NCBI RefSeq assembly: GCF_021568705.1
Contig: NZ_JAKGTH010000006.1
Location: 806,001 to 870,000, forward strand
Origin: Gillisia lutea
GTDB taxonomy: Bacteria; Bacteroidota; Bacteroidia; Flavobacteriales; Flavobacteriaceae
Direction of reading: 5' to 3'
Length of the DNA: 64,000 bases
A program made the position numbers and the translations under genes. Shown piece by piece: positions 43,947-53,581 of the stretch; the first letter of the stretch is position 1; the number at the start of each line of letters is the position of its first letter. Below the pieces are notes generated by a model, which was given only the letters and a program-made list of their open reading frames with translations, was not told the DNA's origin and searched no databases.

Positions 43947-46730
43947 TTGAGTAAACTGATCTTTTTCTTTTTTTTATTAATCCCTCTGTTAGGCTATAGC
44001 CAAGATATGCCACCAGTAGTTAATTTTAATGCTACTCAATATGCGGCAGGCAATCAAAACTGGATGATTGCTCAAGGAGTAGACAAAGATATTTACATTG
44101 CCAATGGAAGTGGACTACTTGAGTATACCGGTGAGAAATGGTCTTTATATGCGGTACCTAATAACACAGTAGTGAGATCGGTAAAGGTTTCGGGAGAACG
44201 TATCTATACAGGGGCGTATATGGAAGTAGGATATTGGAAAAAGGATGATTTAGGAGTTTTAAATTACACCAGTTTATTATCCCAGTTTCCTAATAAATTA
44301 GAAGATGGGGAGCAGTTTTGGCATATTGAAACTTTAAGTGATTATGTGATTTTTCAAAGTTTTGAAGGCCTGTATATCTATGATGAAGGAGCTAATAGTA
44401 TTAGTATTGCTCAGCTTTCCACTAATAACCCAATTATTAATCTTTTCAAAGAGGAGCAAAAAATCTATTTTCAGGTAGCTTCTGAAGGTTTATTCACGAT
44501 AGAAAACGCACAGCCAAAACTGGTTATTCCTCATAAATTTTTAGAGAATATCGAACTGCTCTCTTTGCAGCGAAGAAATGCTGAATTAAAACTAGTAACT
44601 CAGGATGGTAATTTTTATAGCTGGAATGGAGAACAGTTAACAAGGGAATATATAGAGCTCACTAATAGCTTGAAGGGGAAAAGTATTTTCTCTAGCCTTC
44701 ATCTGGAAAATGGGAATATGATATTAGGAACGGTTTCAGATGGTATTTACCAGATAGATCAAAACGGGATCATTCTTAATCATTTTAATCAGCAAAATGG
44801 ACTTCAAAATAATACCATTTTAAGTCTGTTTCAAGATAATAGCAATAATGTTTGGGCGGGGCTTGATAATGGGTTAAGCCTTATAAATCTAGATTCTCCT
44901 TTTTCTATTTACGAAGACAGTAATGGCAAAATTGGCTCCGTATATTGTTCTTATCAAAGTAAAGAATACCTCTATTTGGGTACAAATCAAGGTTTATATT
45001 ATAGAAAAAAAGGGAATAATAATTTTGAACTAGTTGCAGGAACGAATGGCCAGGTATGGAATATTCAGGAATTGGATGGAAGCCTACTTTGTGGTCATAA
45101 TTACGGAACTTTTCTTGTAGAAGGGGTTAAAGCTACTAAGATTGCTGACAGATCTGGGACTTGGATAATTAAAAAGGTTGAGGGAAATTCAGAAATATAT
45201 GTTCAAGGGCACTATAATGGAGTTAGCTTTTTAAAGCGAACCAAGGCTGGTTTTGAGGTGCTTCCAATGCTTAAAGACTTTCCTCATTCTTCAAAGTTCA
45301 TCATTTCCAAATTCAATAATGAGTTTTGGATAGGGAATGAGCATAAAGGTATTTATCGAATTGAATTGGATGATTCCTTTCAAAATATACTTTCTATCAA
45401 GAACTATCCGTTAAATCATATTTCCGGGATTACTTCCAGCATCTTTACCTTTAATGACACCTTGTATTATGCAAGTAAAAATGTGTTGTTACAGTACAAT
45501 AGCGTATCCGATTCATTTCAGGAAAATAGTAGGTTGGCAATGCTCTTGAAGGATGTCAATAGAATTAGTGGAAAGATCATAAATGAAAATGATTATAAGA
45601 TCTGGGGTTTTGCCAACAATTCTATTTTTAATATTACAAAAGAGCCTTTAAATTCATCATATGTCTTAAATAACCTGTACTTGCCCAAAGACTGGCGCAC
45701 AATTCCATCAGGCTATGAAAACATTTCCAAACTTGATAAGGGCGAATATCTGCTGGGTATAGCAAACGGTTTTCTTAAGCTCCATAAGCCTTCTAATCAA
45801 AATAGTGCCTATTCCATAAGAATAGATGAGATAAGGAATTTTAAAATTGATGAAGATTCAAAGTTGGTTAGCCTTACCCAACCCCCTAAATTTCACTATA
45901 AAGAGAATAATTTCTCGTTCAGTTTTAGTACGCCAGTATATAAGAAGTTTATTACTCCTTTATATAGTTATCGGTTAATTGGGCTTAGCGATAAATGGAC
46001 TTCTTGGAGCGAAATCCCTGAAGCTAGTTTTAAGAACCTGTCTTATGGTAGCTATACTTTTGAAATAAGAAATATGATTGGAAAGGAACTTTCTTCAGCA
46101 GCTTCCTATTCCTTTATAATTAATAGGCCATTTTATTTAAGCTATTGGGCTTTTCTGGTATATCTGGTATTGCTGGCTCTTATAATGTTAATTATACATA
46201 GGTTATATAAGAAACATCATCAAAAACTTGGGGAAGAACGAGAAAGAGACTTACGACTGCAAAACATGGAGGCAGAACAAAAGATTATAAAGCTTCAAAA
46301 TGAACAGCTGGAAAAAGATATGGCCGGTAAGAACCGGGAGTTGGCGGCTTCTGCTATGAGTTTAATTAAAAAGAATGAATTTCTTATTAGTATAAAGGAA
46401 ATATTAAAATTATCAGAATCGACTAAAGCCAAAGCCGTTATCAAAACTATCGATAAGGATATTAGTGAAAAGGATAACTGGAATTTCTTTAAAAAGGCCT
46501 TTAACAATGCCGATAAAGATTTCTTCAAAAAGGTTAAGGCAATTCATCCAGATCTAACTTCTAACGATTTAAAGCTATGCGCTTATTTAAGGCTTAATTT
46601 GTCTTCTAAAGAGATTGCTCCTCTATTAAATATTTCGGTGAAGAGTGTAGAAATTAAACGATATCGTTTGCGAAAAAAGATGGACTTAGATCGAGACGTT
46701 AATTTGACCGATTATATTTTAGAGTTATAG
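43947..46730 (+). CDS. SusR-like transmembrane regulator (propeller, YYY domain, LuxR-type HTH)
   Basis: A 927-residue inner-membrane sensor-regulator. A signal sequence (MSKLIFFFFLLIPLLGYSQ) is followed by two-component-regulator propeller repeats (about 30-640, e.g. NNTILSLFQDNSNNVWAGLD), a Y_Y_Y domain (about 650-725, YSYRLIGLSDKWTSW), one transmembrane helix (about 730-755), a coiled coil (about 760-800) and a C-terminal LuxR-like helix-turn-helix (about 865-925, LSSKEIAPLLNISVKSVEIK). There is no histidine kinase domain, so it should sense a glycan in the periplasm and bind DNA directly. The start is TTG at 43947; no in-frame ATG is near and the signal peptide fits. It precedes the laminarin-type locus, which it probably controls. 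Confidence 0.88.
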   Translation: MSKLIFFFFLLIPLLGYSQDMPPVVNFNATQYAAGNQNWMIAQGVDKDIYIANGSGLLEYTGEKWSLYAVPNNTVVRSVKVSGERIYTGAYMEVGYWKKDDLGVLNYTSLLSQFPNKLEDGEQFWHIETLSDYVIFQSFEGLYIYDEGANSISIAQLSTNNPIINLFKEEQKIYFQVASEGLFTIENAQPKLVIPHKFLENIELLSLQRRNAELKLVTQDGNFYSWNGEQLTREYIELTNSLKGKSIFSSLHLENGNMILGTVSDGIYQIDQNGIILNHFNQQNGLQNNTILSLFQDNSNNVWAGLDNGLSLINLDSPFSIYEDSNGKIGSVYCSYQSKEYLYLGTNQGLYYRKKGNNNFELVAGTNGQVWNIQELDGSLLCGHNYGTFLVEGVKATKIADRSGTWIIKKVEGNSEIYVQGHYNGVSFLKRTKAGFEVLPMLKDFPHSSKFIISKFNNEFWIGNEHKGIYRIELDDSFQNILSIKNYPLNHISGITSSIFTFNDTLYYASKNVLLQYNSVSDSFQENSRLAMLLKDVNRISGKIINENDYKIWGFANNSIFNITKEPLNSSYVLNNLYLPKDWRTIPSGYENISKLDKGEYLLGIANGFLKLHKPSNQNSAYSIRIDEIRNFKIDEDSKLVSLTQPPKFHYKENNFSFSFSTPVYKKFITPLYSYRLIGLSDKWTSWSEIPEASFKNLSYGSYTFEIRNMIGKELSSAASYSFIINRPFYLSYWAFLVYLVLLALIMLIIHRLYKKHHQKLGEERERDLRLQNMEAEQKIIKLQNEQLEKDMAGKNRELAASAMSLIKKNEFLISIKEILKLSESTKAKAVIKTIDKDISEKDNWNFFKKAFNNADKDFFKKVKAIHPDLTSNDLKLCAYLRLNLSSKEIAPLLNISVKSVEIKRYRLRKKMDLDRDVNLTDYILEL

Positions 46731-46981
46731 CCTTTACAAACTATTCAAATAACTCTACATGTCCTCTACATGATAACTAAAAAGCTGTGTTTCAGCATTC
46801 GCAAAAAATAATAGTTATTATGTGATATTCTTAATTAGAGGGGTTAAAAATCACTTTTAATGCCATTTCTAAGCAATAATAAAATAAAATATTGCTACTG
46901 TATATATTTTGTAAAGGTGCTTTTCTCATGTACTTAACTTTCTATTGATATATTGCTAATGCAATTTTAACAATTAACAAG

Positions 46982-49900
46982 ATGATGAGATTCACAAGTT
47001 TTTTAATTGTCCTTTTAGGGGGAGTCTTTTCTATGTGCTCGCAATCGTTTTCGGTTGAAGGTAATGTGGTAGATGAGAATAATATTCCGCTACTAGGAGT
47101 AAACGTACTCGTAAAAGGGGAAGCACGGGGAACCACTACAGATTTTGATGGGAATTTTTTAATAGACAATGTCTCTGCTAATGATATTTTACAATTTACC
47201 TATGTTGGATTCTTAACTAAGGAGGTCCAAGTGGGTAATCAAAGAACAATAAGTGTTCAGTTAGAAACGGACTCCCAATCTTTAGATGAAGTAATAGTAA
47301 TTGGATATGGTACCCAGCAACGAAAGGATATTACCGGTGCTGTTTCCATAGTGTCAGAAAATACTATTAAAGAGCTAAACCCTATAAAATTAGAACAGGC
47401 TTTGCAAGGTACAGCAGCCGGGGTAAATGTTACACCTTCTTCTGGTGCTCCGGGTGCAGGAATAAATATCAACATTAGAGGAATCGCTTCAAATAGCGTG
47501 AATGGCCCCCTCGTTTTAATAGATGGGTATCAGGGAGATTTGGGCACGTTAAATCCCAACGATGTCGCTTCTATCTCCATTCTTAAAGATGCACAAGCTG
47601 CTATTTATGGGATAGCGGGCGCTAATGGTGTAGTTCTTATTACTACAAAAACAGGGAAGAAAAATACAAGTCCGCAAATACAATACGATTCGTATGTGGG
47701 CTTACAGGAAGCTTCTCGCATGATCCCTTTATTAAATGCTACAGAATATGCGTTGCTTTTAAATGAAAGCTATGCTAATAACGGGCAGGACATTCCTTTT
47801 CCAGATGTTAGTGAGCTTGGAAAAGGATCCGATTTTCAAGATGAGGTATTGGAAACGGCCCCTATCTACAATCATAATTTAACTTTATCGGGTGGTTCTG
47901 AAAAAGTTACCTATTCTATAGGTGGTTCACATCTCTATCAGGAAGGAATTATTGGTTCAGAAAAATCAGATTTTACCAGAAGTACAGCCCGATTCAATTT
48001 GGGAATAGCTATTAGCGATCAATTCGATCTAAGTGCAAATTCCATTTACACCAATATAGACAGACGTTCTATAAATGAGAATGGTTTAGGTTCTGTGCTA
48101 TTTAATGCCCTAAACATAGCACCCACTTTTGCCTTAGATCAGGAAGATCTGGATGGAAAACTAGGAAACGAAATAATTAACCCTTTATCTCAAATCGAAA
48201 ATACTTTTAATGAGTACAACCTTAATAAATTCAACGGTTCTTTTAGTTTGGATTTTAAACCTATTGAAGCATTAAAATTCACTTCCAGATTGGGATATAG
48301 TGTTTCAAATAGTAAAGGGAAAGATTTCGCTCCAATTATTAGTTATGGTCCCGGAAAGGTTTTTAATAACGATAGAAGCAGGGTGAATCAAAATAGGATA
48401 AATGATAATAGTTATACATATGATCTATTTGGAACCTATGATAATACCTTTAATGAAACACATCATGTAACTGCTACTGCCGGTATGACGGTTATCAAGA
48501 ACTGGGGAGATGGTTTGTACGCTACAGGCTATGACGTTCCTAATAATTCCTGGGATTTTGCAGATATCAGTTTAACTACCGGTACTAACGACGGAATTAA
48601 TAATAGCGCCTATAAATATGATACGCGCAAACTATCATTTTTTGGGCGATTACAGTACGACTATAAAGGGAAATATTTAGTGTCTGGGATGTTGCGAAGA
48701 GATGCATCTACAAGATTTAGCCCTGATAATAGAGTAGGATATTTTCCTTCTGCCACTGCAGGCTGGATCCTGTCGGAAGAAGATTTTTTAAGTGATTCTC
48801 AACTTATCTCTTTTCTGAAATTAAGAGCGAGTTTTGGAATTTTGGGTAACGATGAAACAGGAGGATCTCAATTTTACAGGTCTTTGCTTAATGGGGAAGC
48901 CACCTATGTTTTTGACGGCGCGTTGGTAAATGGAAAAGCTCTAGGAAGCCTAGCAAACCCTGCCGCAGGTTGGGAAGAGGCTGAAAAAACTAATATAGGA
49001 GTAGATATTAGATTGTTAAAAAATAAATTGGATATCACTGCTGATGTCTTCCGGGAAGATAGAAAGGACTTACTTATTGCAGGGATTCCAGTTTCAGGGA
49101 TTTTTGGAGGCGGAGCTCCGGGCTCTGGCGCTCCAACAATCAATGCAGGAACCACGAGAAATGAAGGGTTAGAGTTTTCAGTAAAATATTCAGATAACAA
49201 GGGAGATGATTTCAATTATAGTATTGCCTATAATGCTACTATTCTGAATAATGAAGTTACAGAGGTTAATGGAACCGAATTTCTTTCCGGAGGTCAATTT
49301 GCTGTAGGGCAACCACAACCTTCCAGATTTCAGGCTGGCTTTCCAATAGGGTATTTCTACGGATATAAAACCGATGGTGTTTTTCAGACTCCTGCAGAAG
49401 TGGCGGCACATCCTTCTCAACTTGCATTAGGTGCTAATGCCTCTCCAGGCGATATACGGTATGTAGACATAAATAACGATGGGGTGATAAATACCGACGA
49501 TCGTACCAATATTGGAGACCCCATTCCAACTGCTACAATGGGGCTTAATATCAATTTGAATTACAAGAATTTTGATTTCACAGCGTATATCTATGCATCT
49601 TTAGGTAATGACATGGTTAGGAATTACGAGCGAAATCAACCAAATGTTAACAAATCTGCTTACTATTTAGAACGTTGGACAGGTCCCGGTACGAGTAATG
49701 AAGTTCCGCGGGTAACAACAGGGGCAACAGCAAATACCGCTTTTTCCGATTTCTATGTGGAAGATGCATCGTATGCAAGAATTCAAAATGTGCAATTAGG
49801 CTATAGCCTTCCGGGAACTTTCCTATCAAAAACAGGGCTAGACAGATTAAGGATTTACGCTTCTGTAAACAACTTGTACACATTTACTAAATACAAAGGT

Positions 49901-50005
49901 TTTGATCCTTCGGCATCTACCGGAGAAGCAATTGGAGGAGGAATAGATTACGGGTTCTATCCGGTTCCCAGAATATTCTTAGCCGGAGTAAATCTTAACT
50001 TTTAA
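46982..50005 (+). CDS. SusC-type TonB-dependent transporter without STN domain (beta-glucan locus)
   Basis: A 1007-residue outer-membrane importer. The signal peptide (about 1-21) leads directly into a carboxypeptidase-regulatory-like domain (about 24-100, NVVDENNIPLLGVNVLVKGE), plug (about 105-225, LDEVIVIGYGTQ, ILKDAQAAIYGIAGANGVV) and barrel ending NLNF. It lacks the STN domain found in the other two SusC proteins, in line with control by a SusR-like regulator instead of FecI/FecR. ATG 46982 and ATG 46985 are both possible starts. SusD follows after 12 bases. The substrate is inferred as laminarin-type oligosaccharides from the GH16/GH3 genes. Confidence 0.93.
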   Translation: MMRFTSFLIVLLGGVFSMCSQSFSVEGNVVDENNIPLLGVNVLVKGEARGTTTDFDGNFLIDNVSANDILQFTYVGFLTKEVQVGNQRTISVQLETDSQSLDEVIVIGYGTQQRKDITGAVSIVSENTIKELNPIKLEQALQGTAAGVNVTPSSGAPGAGININIRGIASNSVNGPLVLIDGYQGDLGTLNPNDVASISILKDAQAAIYGIAGANGVVLITTKTGKKNTSPQIQYDSYVGLQEASRMIPLLNATEYALLLNESYANNGQDIPFPDVSELGKGSDFQDEVLETAPIYNHNLTLSGGSEKVTYSIGGSHLYQEGIIGSEKSDFTRSTARFNLGIAISDQFDLSANSIYTNIDRRSINENGLGSVLFNALNIAPTFALDQEDLDGKLGNEIINPLSQIENTFNEYNLNKFNGSFSLDFKPIEALKFTSRLGYSVSNSKGKDFAPIISYGPGKVFNNDRSRVNQNRINDNSYTYDLFGTYDNTFNETHHVTATAGMTVIKNWGDGLYATGYDVPNNSWDFADISLTTGTNDGINNSAYKYDTRKLSFFGRLQYDYKGKYLVSGMLRRDASTRFSPDNRVGYFPSATAGWILSEEDFLSDSQLISFLKLRASFGILGNDETGGSQFYRSLLNGEATYVFDGALVNGKALGSLANPAAGWEEAEKTNIGVDIRLLKNKLDITADVFREDRKDLLIAGIPVSGIFGGGAPGSGAPTINAGTTRNEGLEFSVKYSDNKGDDFNYSIAYNATILNNEVTEVNGTEFLSGGQFAVGQPQPSRFQAGFPIGYFYGYKTDGVFQTPAEVAAHPSQLALGANASPGDIRYVDINNDGVINTDDRTNIGDPIPTATMGLNINLNYKNFDFTAYIYASLGNDMVRNYERNQPNVNKSAYYLERWTGPGTSNEVPRVTTGATANTAFSDFYVEDASYARIQNVQLGYSLPGTFLSKTGLDRLRIYASVNNLYTFTKYKGFDPSASTGEAIGGGIDYGFYPVPRIFLAGVNLNF

Positions 50006-50017
50006 AATATTGAAAAA

Positions 50018-51481
50018 ATGAAAATACTTAATTCAAATTTTAAACATATTCTGCTCCTGTTTTCAGTAATGATACTTGCGGGCTGTAGTGAAGACTACTT
50101 AGATAAAACAGAGGAGTACAGCATAGATTCTGAAAATTATTTCAATTCAGAAGAAGATTATTATAATGCGCTTATTGGGGTATACGATATTCTTCAATCT
50201 ACTTACGTTAATGTACTTCTTGGAGAGATCGCTTCCGATAATACTTTAAGCGGAGGAGAAAGTGCAAATGATGTTATAGGATTTCAACAAATTGATGTAA
50301 TGCAACATACTCCTGTAAACGATAACCTCGATGATATTTGGGATTGGAATTTTGCAGGGATTCAGCGGGCAAATTATATTTTAGAATTTCAGGATAAAAC
50401 CGATTTTGATGGGAAAGAAAAGATATTAGCTGAAACCCGTTTTTTAAGAGCCTATTTCACTTTTGAATTACTGAAATGGTTTGGTCCAATTCCTTTGAAA
50501 GGAGATGAACGCTTTAGATTAGGAGATGAGAAAACTATTCCCAGAGCATCTAAGGAGGAAGTATATGCTCAGATAGAAGCCGATTTAACCTATGCTATCT
50601 CAAATTTAGAATATACCGCACCACAAGTTGGAAGGGTGACCAAAGGAGCAGCGCAGGCCTTATTAGGGAAAGCGTATCTGTATCAAGAAAAGTTTGATCA
50701 GGCTGCAACAGTATTTACAAGTGTTATTAACGATGGACCTTATCAGCTTTCCGATTTCAATATCCTGTTCGAACAGGTAGGAGAAAATAATGAGGAATCG
50801 GTGTTTGAAGTACAATATACTGGAGAAGAAGGAGCTGGTTTTGACTGCTTGCAATGTAGTGAAGGGAATGTTGCAGTCGGTTTTCAGGGAATAAGAAATT
50901 ATACAGGTCCTAAATTTGAATCTGGTTTTAGCTTTAATGTTCCAACTGCCGAGGTTTTTAATGCCTTTAGTGAAAACGACTTACGTAGAGATCTATCAAT
51001 ATTAGATATCGATGCCTGGGCTTCTGAAACAGGCGCAACCTATGCAGAAGGCTATAAACATACCGGGTACTTCAATAGAAAATACCTTCCAAGACAAAAT
51101 GATAATGTTGGAGATGCTAATCTTACACAGCCTAATAATTATCGAGCTATACGATATGCCGATGTGTTGCTTATGGCAGCTGAAGCCTTGAACAGAGGTA
51201 ATATTGATGATGCAAGAGCGAGAACTTATCTCAATCTTGTTAGAGAAAGAGCAAATCTCGACCCCGTTACCGAATCGGGGAACAATCTTACCGAAATTAT
51301 CTATACCGAGCGCAGACTTGAGTTGGTAGGGGAAGGACATCGTTTCTTTGATCTTGTAAGAACAGGACGGGCAGCTCAAAATATTACTGGTTTTACTACC
51401 GGAAAAAATGAACTCTTTCCAATTCCACTGGAAGAAATAGAATTTTCTGAAGGCAACTGGGAACAAAATCCGGGATACTAA
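50018..51481 (+). CDS. SusD/RagB-type glycan-binding lipoprotein (beta-glucan locus)
   Basis: A 487-residue lipoprotein (lipobox LAGC, C23), lid and binding partner of the preceding SusC. N-terminal SusD region (NYFNSEEDYYNALIGVYDIL, AETRFLRAYFTFELLKWFG) and RagB/SusD C-terminal part (about 300-487, with YADVLLMAAEALNRGN and ERRLELVGEGHRFFDLVRTG) are clear. It lies 12 bases after susC and 3 bases before the next lipoprotein gene, so it is central in a tight operon. Confidence 0.93.
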   Translation: MKILNSNFKHILLLFSVMILAGCSEDYLDKTEEYSIDSENYFNSEEDYYNALIGVYDILQSTYVNVLLGEIASDNTLSGGESANDVIGFQQIDVMQHTPVNDNLDDIWDWNFAGIQRANYILEFQDKTDFDGKEKILAETRFLRAYFTFELLKWFGPIPLKGDERFRLGDEKTIPRASKEEVYAQIEADLTYAISNLEYTAPQVGRVTKGAAQALLGKAYLYQEKFDQAATVFTSVINDGPYQLSDFNILFEQVGENNEESVFEVQYTGEEGAGFDCLQCSEGNVAVGFQGIRNYTGPKFESGFSFNVPTAEVFNAFSENDLRRDLSILDIDAWASETGATYAEGYKHTGYFNRKYLPRQNDNVGDANLTQPNNYRAIRYADVLLMAAEALNRGNIDDARARTYLNLVRERANLDPVTESGNNLTEIIYTERRLELVGEGHRFFDLVRTGRAAQNITGFTTGKNELFPIPLEEIEFSEGNWEQNPGY

Positions 51482-51484
51482 AAA

Positions 51485-53569
51485 ATGAAACTTATGAGAA
51501 CGTATTTAAAAATTCTTTTATCCGCCTTTATAGCTATTACATTTTTTAGCTGTTCTGATGATGATTCTTTAGTGGATCTCGACTATTTGGAAGCTCCCTC
51601 AAATTTAGGAGCAACTTTTATGATAACTCAAGACAATTCGGGACTTGTAACGGTTATACCAACCGGAGATGGTGCCGCATTATATTCAGTGAATTTTGGA
51701 GATGGCTCTGCAGCTTCAGAAGATATTAAACCAGGGGAAAGTGTAGAGCATGTATATCTCGAGGGAGAATATGATGTGGTGGTGACTGGTAAGAATCTAA
51801 CAGGAAAAGAAGCACAGGGAACTCAGAAACTGGTAGTTTCATTCTTAGCTCCTGAAGATCTGCAGGTTGATGTAGTCAAGGATGCTGTAAATAATTATAA
51901 GATTTCTGTTTCTGCATCTGCCGAAAATGCTGCAATGTTTGAAGTATATTTTGGAGATGTTGATGATGAAGAACCAACACCTTTAATGATTGGCGAAACG
52001 GTCGATCATATATATGAAAATGTTGGGTTATATAATCTTCGTGTTGTTGCGTTAAGTGGAGGAGCTGCCACTACCGAGCTTGTACAGGAAGTCTCCATTA
52101 CCGACCCGCTCTTTTTACCTATAGATTTTGAATCTACTACCCTTAACTACGGTTTTTCTAATTTTGGTGGAGGTGAAGGCGCTGGTGCACCGATTATTGA
52201 TAATCCTGATCCTTCTGGAGTTAATACAAGTGCTAAGGTGGCTTCTTATATCAAAGTGGCAGGTTCTGAGGTTTGGGCAGGAACAACCATCGCTTTAGAT
52301 GAGCCTATAGATTTTTCAAGTAAAAGATATGTAAGTGTAGATGTGTGGTCTCCTTCCAGTGGCACGCCAGTTTTATTCAAAATAGAAAATTTAGAAGATT
52401 CTAATAAATTCGTTGAGTTTAGTGCGACCACAACTGTTGGAAATCAATGGGAAACATTGGTGTTCGATATGAACGCAATAGACCCGGCAATTGAATATGG
52501 TAGAATAGCTTTTTTCTTCAATTTTGGAACTCCTGGAACCGGAGAGACCTATTATTTCGATAATATCAAGACCACAAGATTAGAGCTGGTAAAACTTCCT
52601 CTTAATTTTGAATCGGAAAGTCTTACCTATTCTTGGGGCGGATTTGGAGGAGCAGGAGGAGAGGTTATAGATAATCCTGATGCTACCGGAATTAATACCA
52701 GTACAAAAGTGACAAAACTTTCTAAAGGTAATGGCGCTGAAACTTGGGCCGGAATTTCTTTGAATCTTGATGAAAAAGTAGATTTTTCTGCAGGGACTAC
52801 TATAAAAATGAAGGTTTGGTCTCCCGAAGCAGGAGTTCCTATCCTCTTCAAATTTGAAAACTCTCTATCTGCTCCCGACGGAAATGGAAATCCTTCGGTA
52901 GTTGTAGAAGTAATACAAAACACAACCGCTTCCAATGCATGGGAAGAGTTGAGTTTTGATCTCACCACTTTTGAAGCATTTAGTGCTGATATAAATTATG
53001 ACAGAGCGATTGTTTTTTACGACTTCGGAAATTCGGGAGAAGGAACCGATTTTTATTTCGATGAACTAAGAGTTAGTTCAGATGAAGAACCAACAAGCGT
53101 TGTTCTTCCTGTAAATTTCGAATATCCCGACCTCGAATATAAATTAACAGCCTTTGAAGGAGCCGAATCTGTAGTAGTAGAAAATCCTTTCTCGCAGGGA
53201 ATAAACACCAGTAATATGGTCGTGAGATCAACAAAAACCGTGGGAGCGCAATTTTATGCAGGTACAACTTTAGAATTGGAAGCTCCAATAGATTTTTCAT
53301 CTCAACAAAAGATCAGCATAAAAGTATATTCTCCAAAAGCTAATATTCCCGTTCGGTTAAAACTGGAGAATGGAACCGATGGGAATATTTTCCTGGAAGT
53401 AGATGCAAATACTACGGTTACCAATGAGTGGGAGGTATTAACCTTCGATTTTTCCGGAATGGATACCTCTCGTGATTACAGTAAAATGATTGTTTTCTTT
53501 GAGTTTATAGCAGATTTACCGGGAGACGGTGCCATATATTATTATGATGATATTCAACTTACTAATTAA
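51485..53569 (+). CDS. Multi-domain surface glycan-binding lipoprotein (PKD domains plus three tandem repeats)
   Basis: A 694-residue lipoprotein (lipobox FFSC, C23). Two PKD-like domains lie at about residues 40-205 (YSVNFGDGSA and FEVYFGDVDD). Three tandem repeats of about 155-170 residues follow, starting at L211 (LPIDFES), L371 (LPLNFES) and L541 (LPVNFEY). Each has the same order of blocks: INTS or VNTS, WAGTT-type, PIDFSS, V.SP.. .PV..K.EN, NEWE.L.FD and YYFD. They look like carbohydrate-binding beta-sandwich modules. No catalytic motif is seen. It sits between SusD and a GH16 gene, the usual place for a surface glycan-binding protein, and the three repeats would give multivalent binding to beta-glucan. 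Confidence 0.8.
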   Translation: MKLMRTYLKILLSAFIAITFFSCSDDDSLVDLDYLEAPSNLGATFMITQDNSGLVTVIPTGDGAALYSVNFGDGSAASEDIKPGESVEHVYLEGEYDVVVTGKNLTGKEAQGTQKLVVSFLAPEDLQVDVVKDAVNNYKISVSASAENAAMFEVYFGDVDDEEPTPLMIGETVDHIYENVGLYNLRVVALSGGAATTELVQEVSITDPLFLPIDFESTTLNYGFSNFGGGEGAGAPIIDNPDPSGVNTSAKVASYIKVAGSEVWAGTTIALDEPIDFSSKRYVSVDVWSPSSGTPVLFKIENLEDSNKFVEFSATTTVGNQWETLVFDMNAIDPAIEYGRIAFFFNFGTPGTGETYYFDNIKTTRLELVKLPLNFESESLTYSWGGFGGAGGEVIDNPDATGINTSTKVTKLSKGNGAETWAGISLNLDEKVDFSAGTTIKMKVWSPEAGVPILFKFENSLSAPDGNGNPSVVVEVIQNTTASNAWEELSFDLTTFEAFSADINYDRAIVFYDFGNSGEGTDFYFDELRVSSDEEPTSVVLPVNFEYPDLEYKLTAFEGAESVVVENPFSQGINTSNMVVRSTKTVGAQFYAGTTLELEAPIDFSSQQKISIKVYSPKANIPVRLKLENGTDGNIFLEVDANTTVTNEWEVLTFDFSGMDTSRDYSKMIVFFEFIADLPGDGAIYYYDDIQLTN

Positions 53570-53581
53570 AAAGAACTAGAA

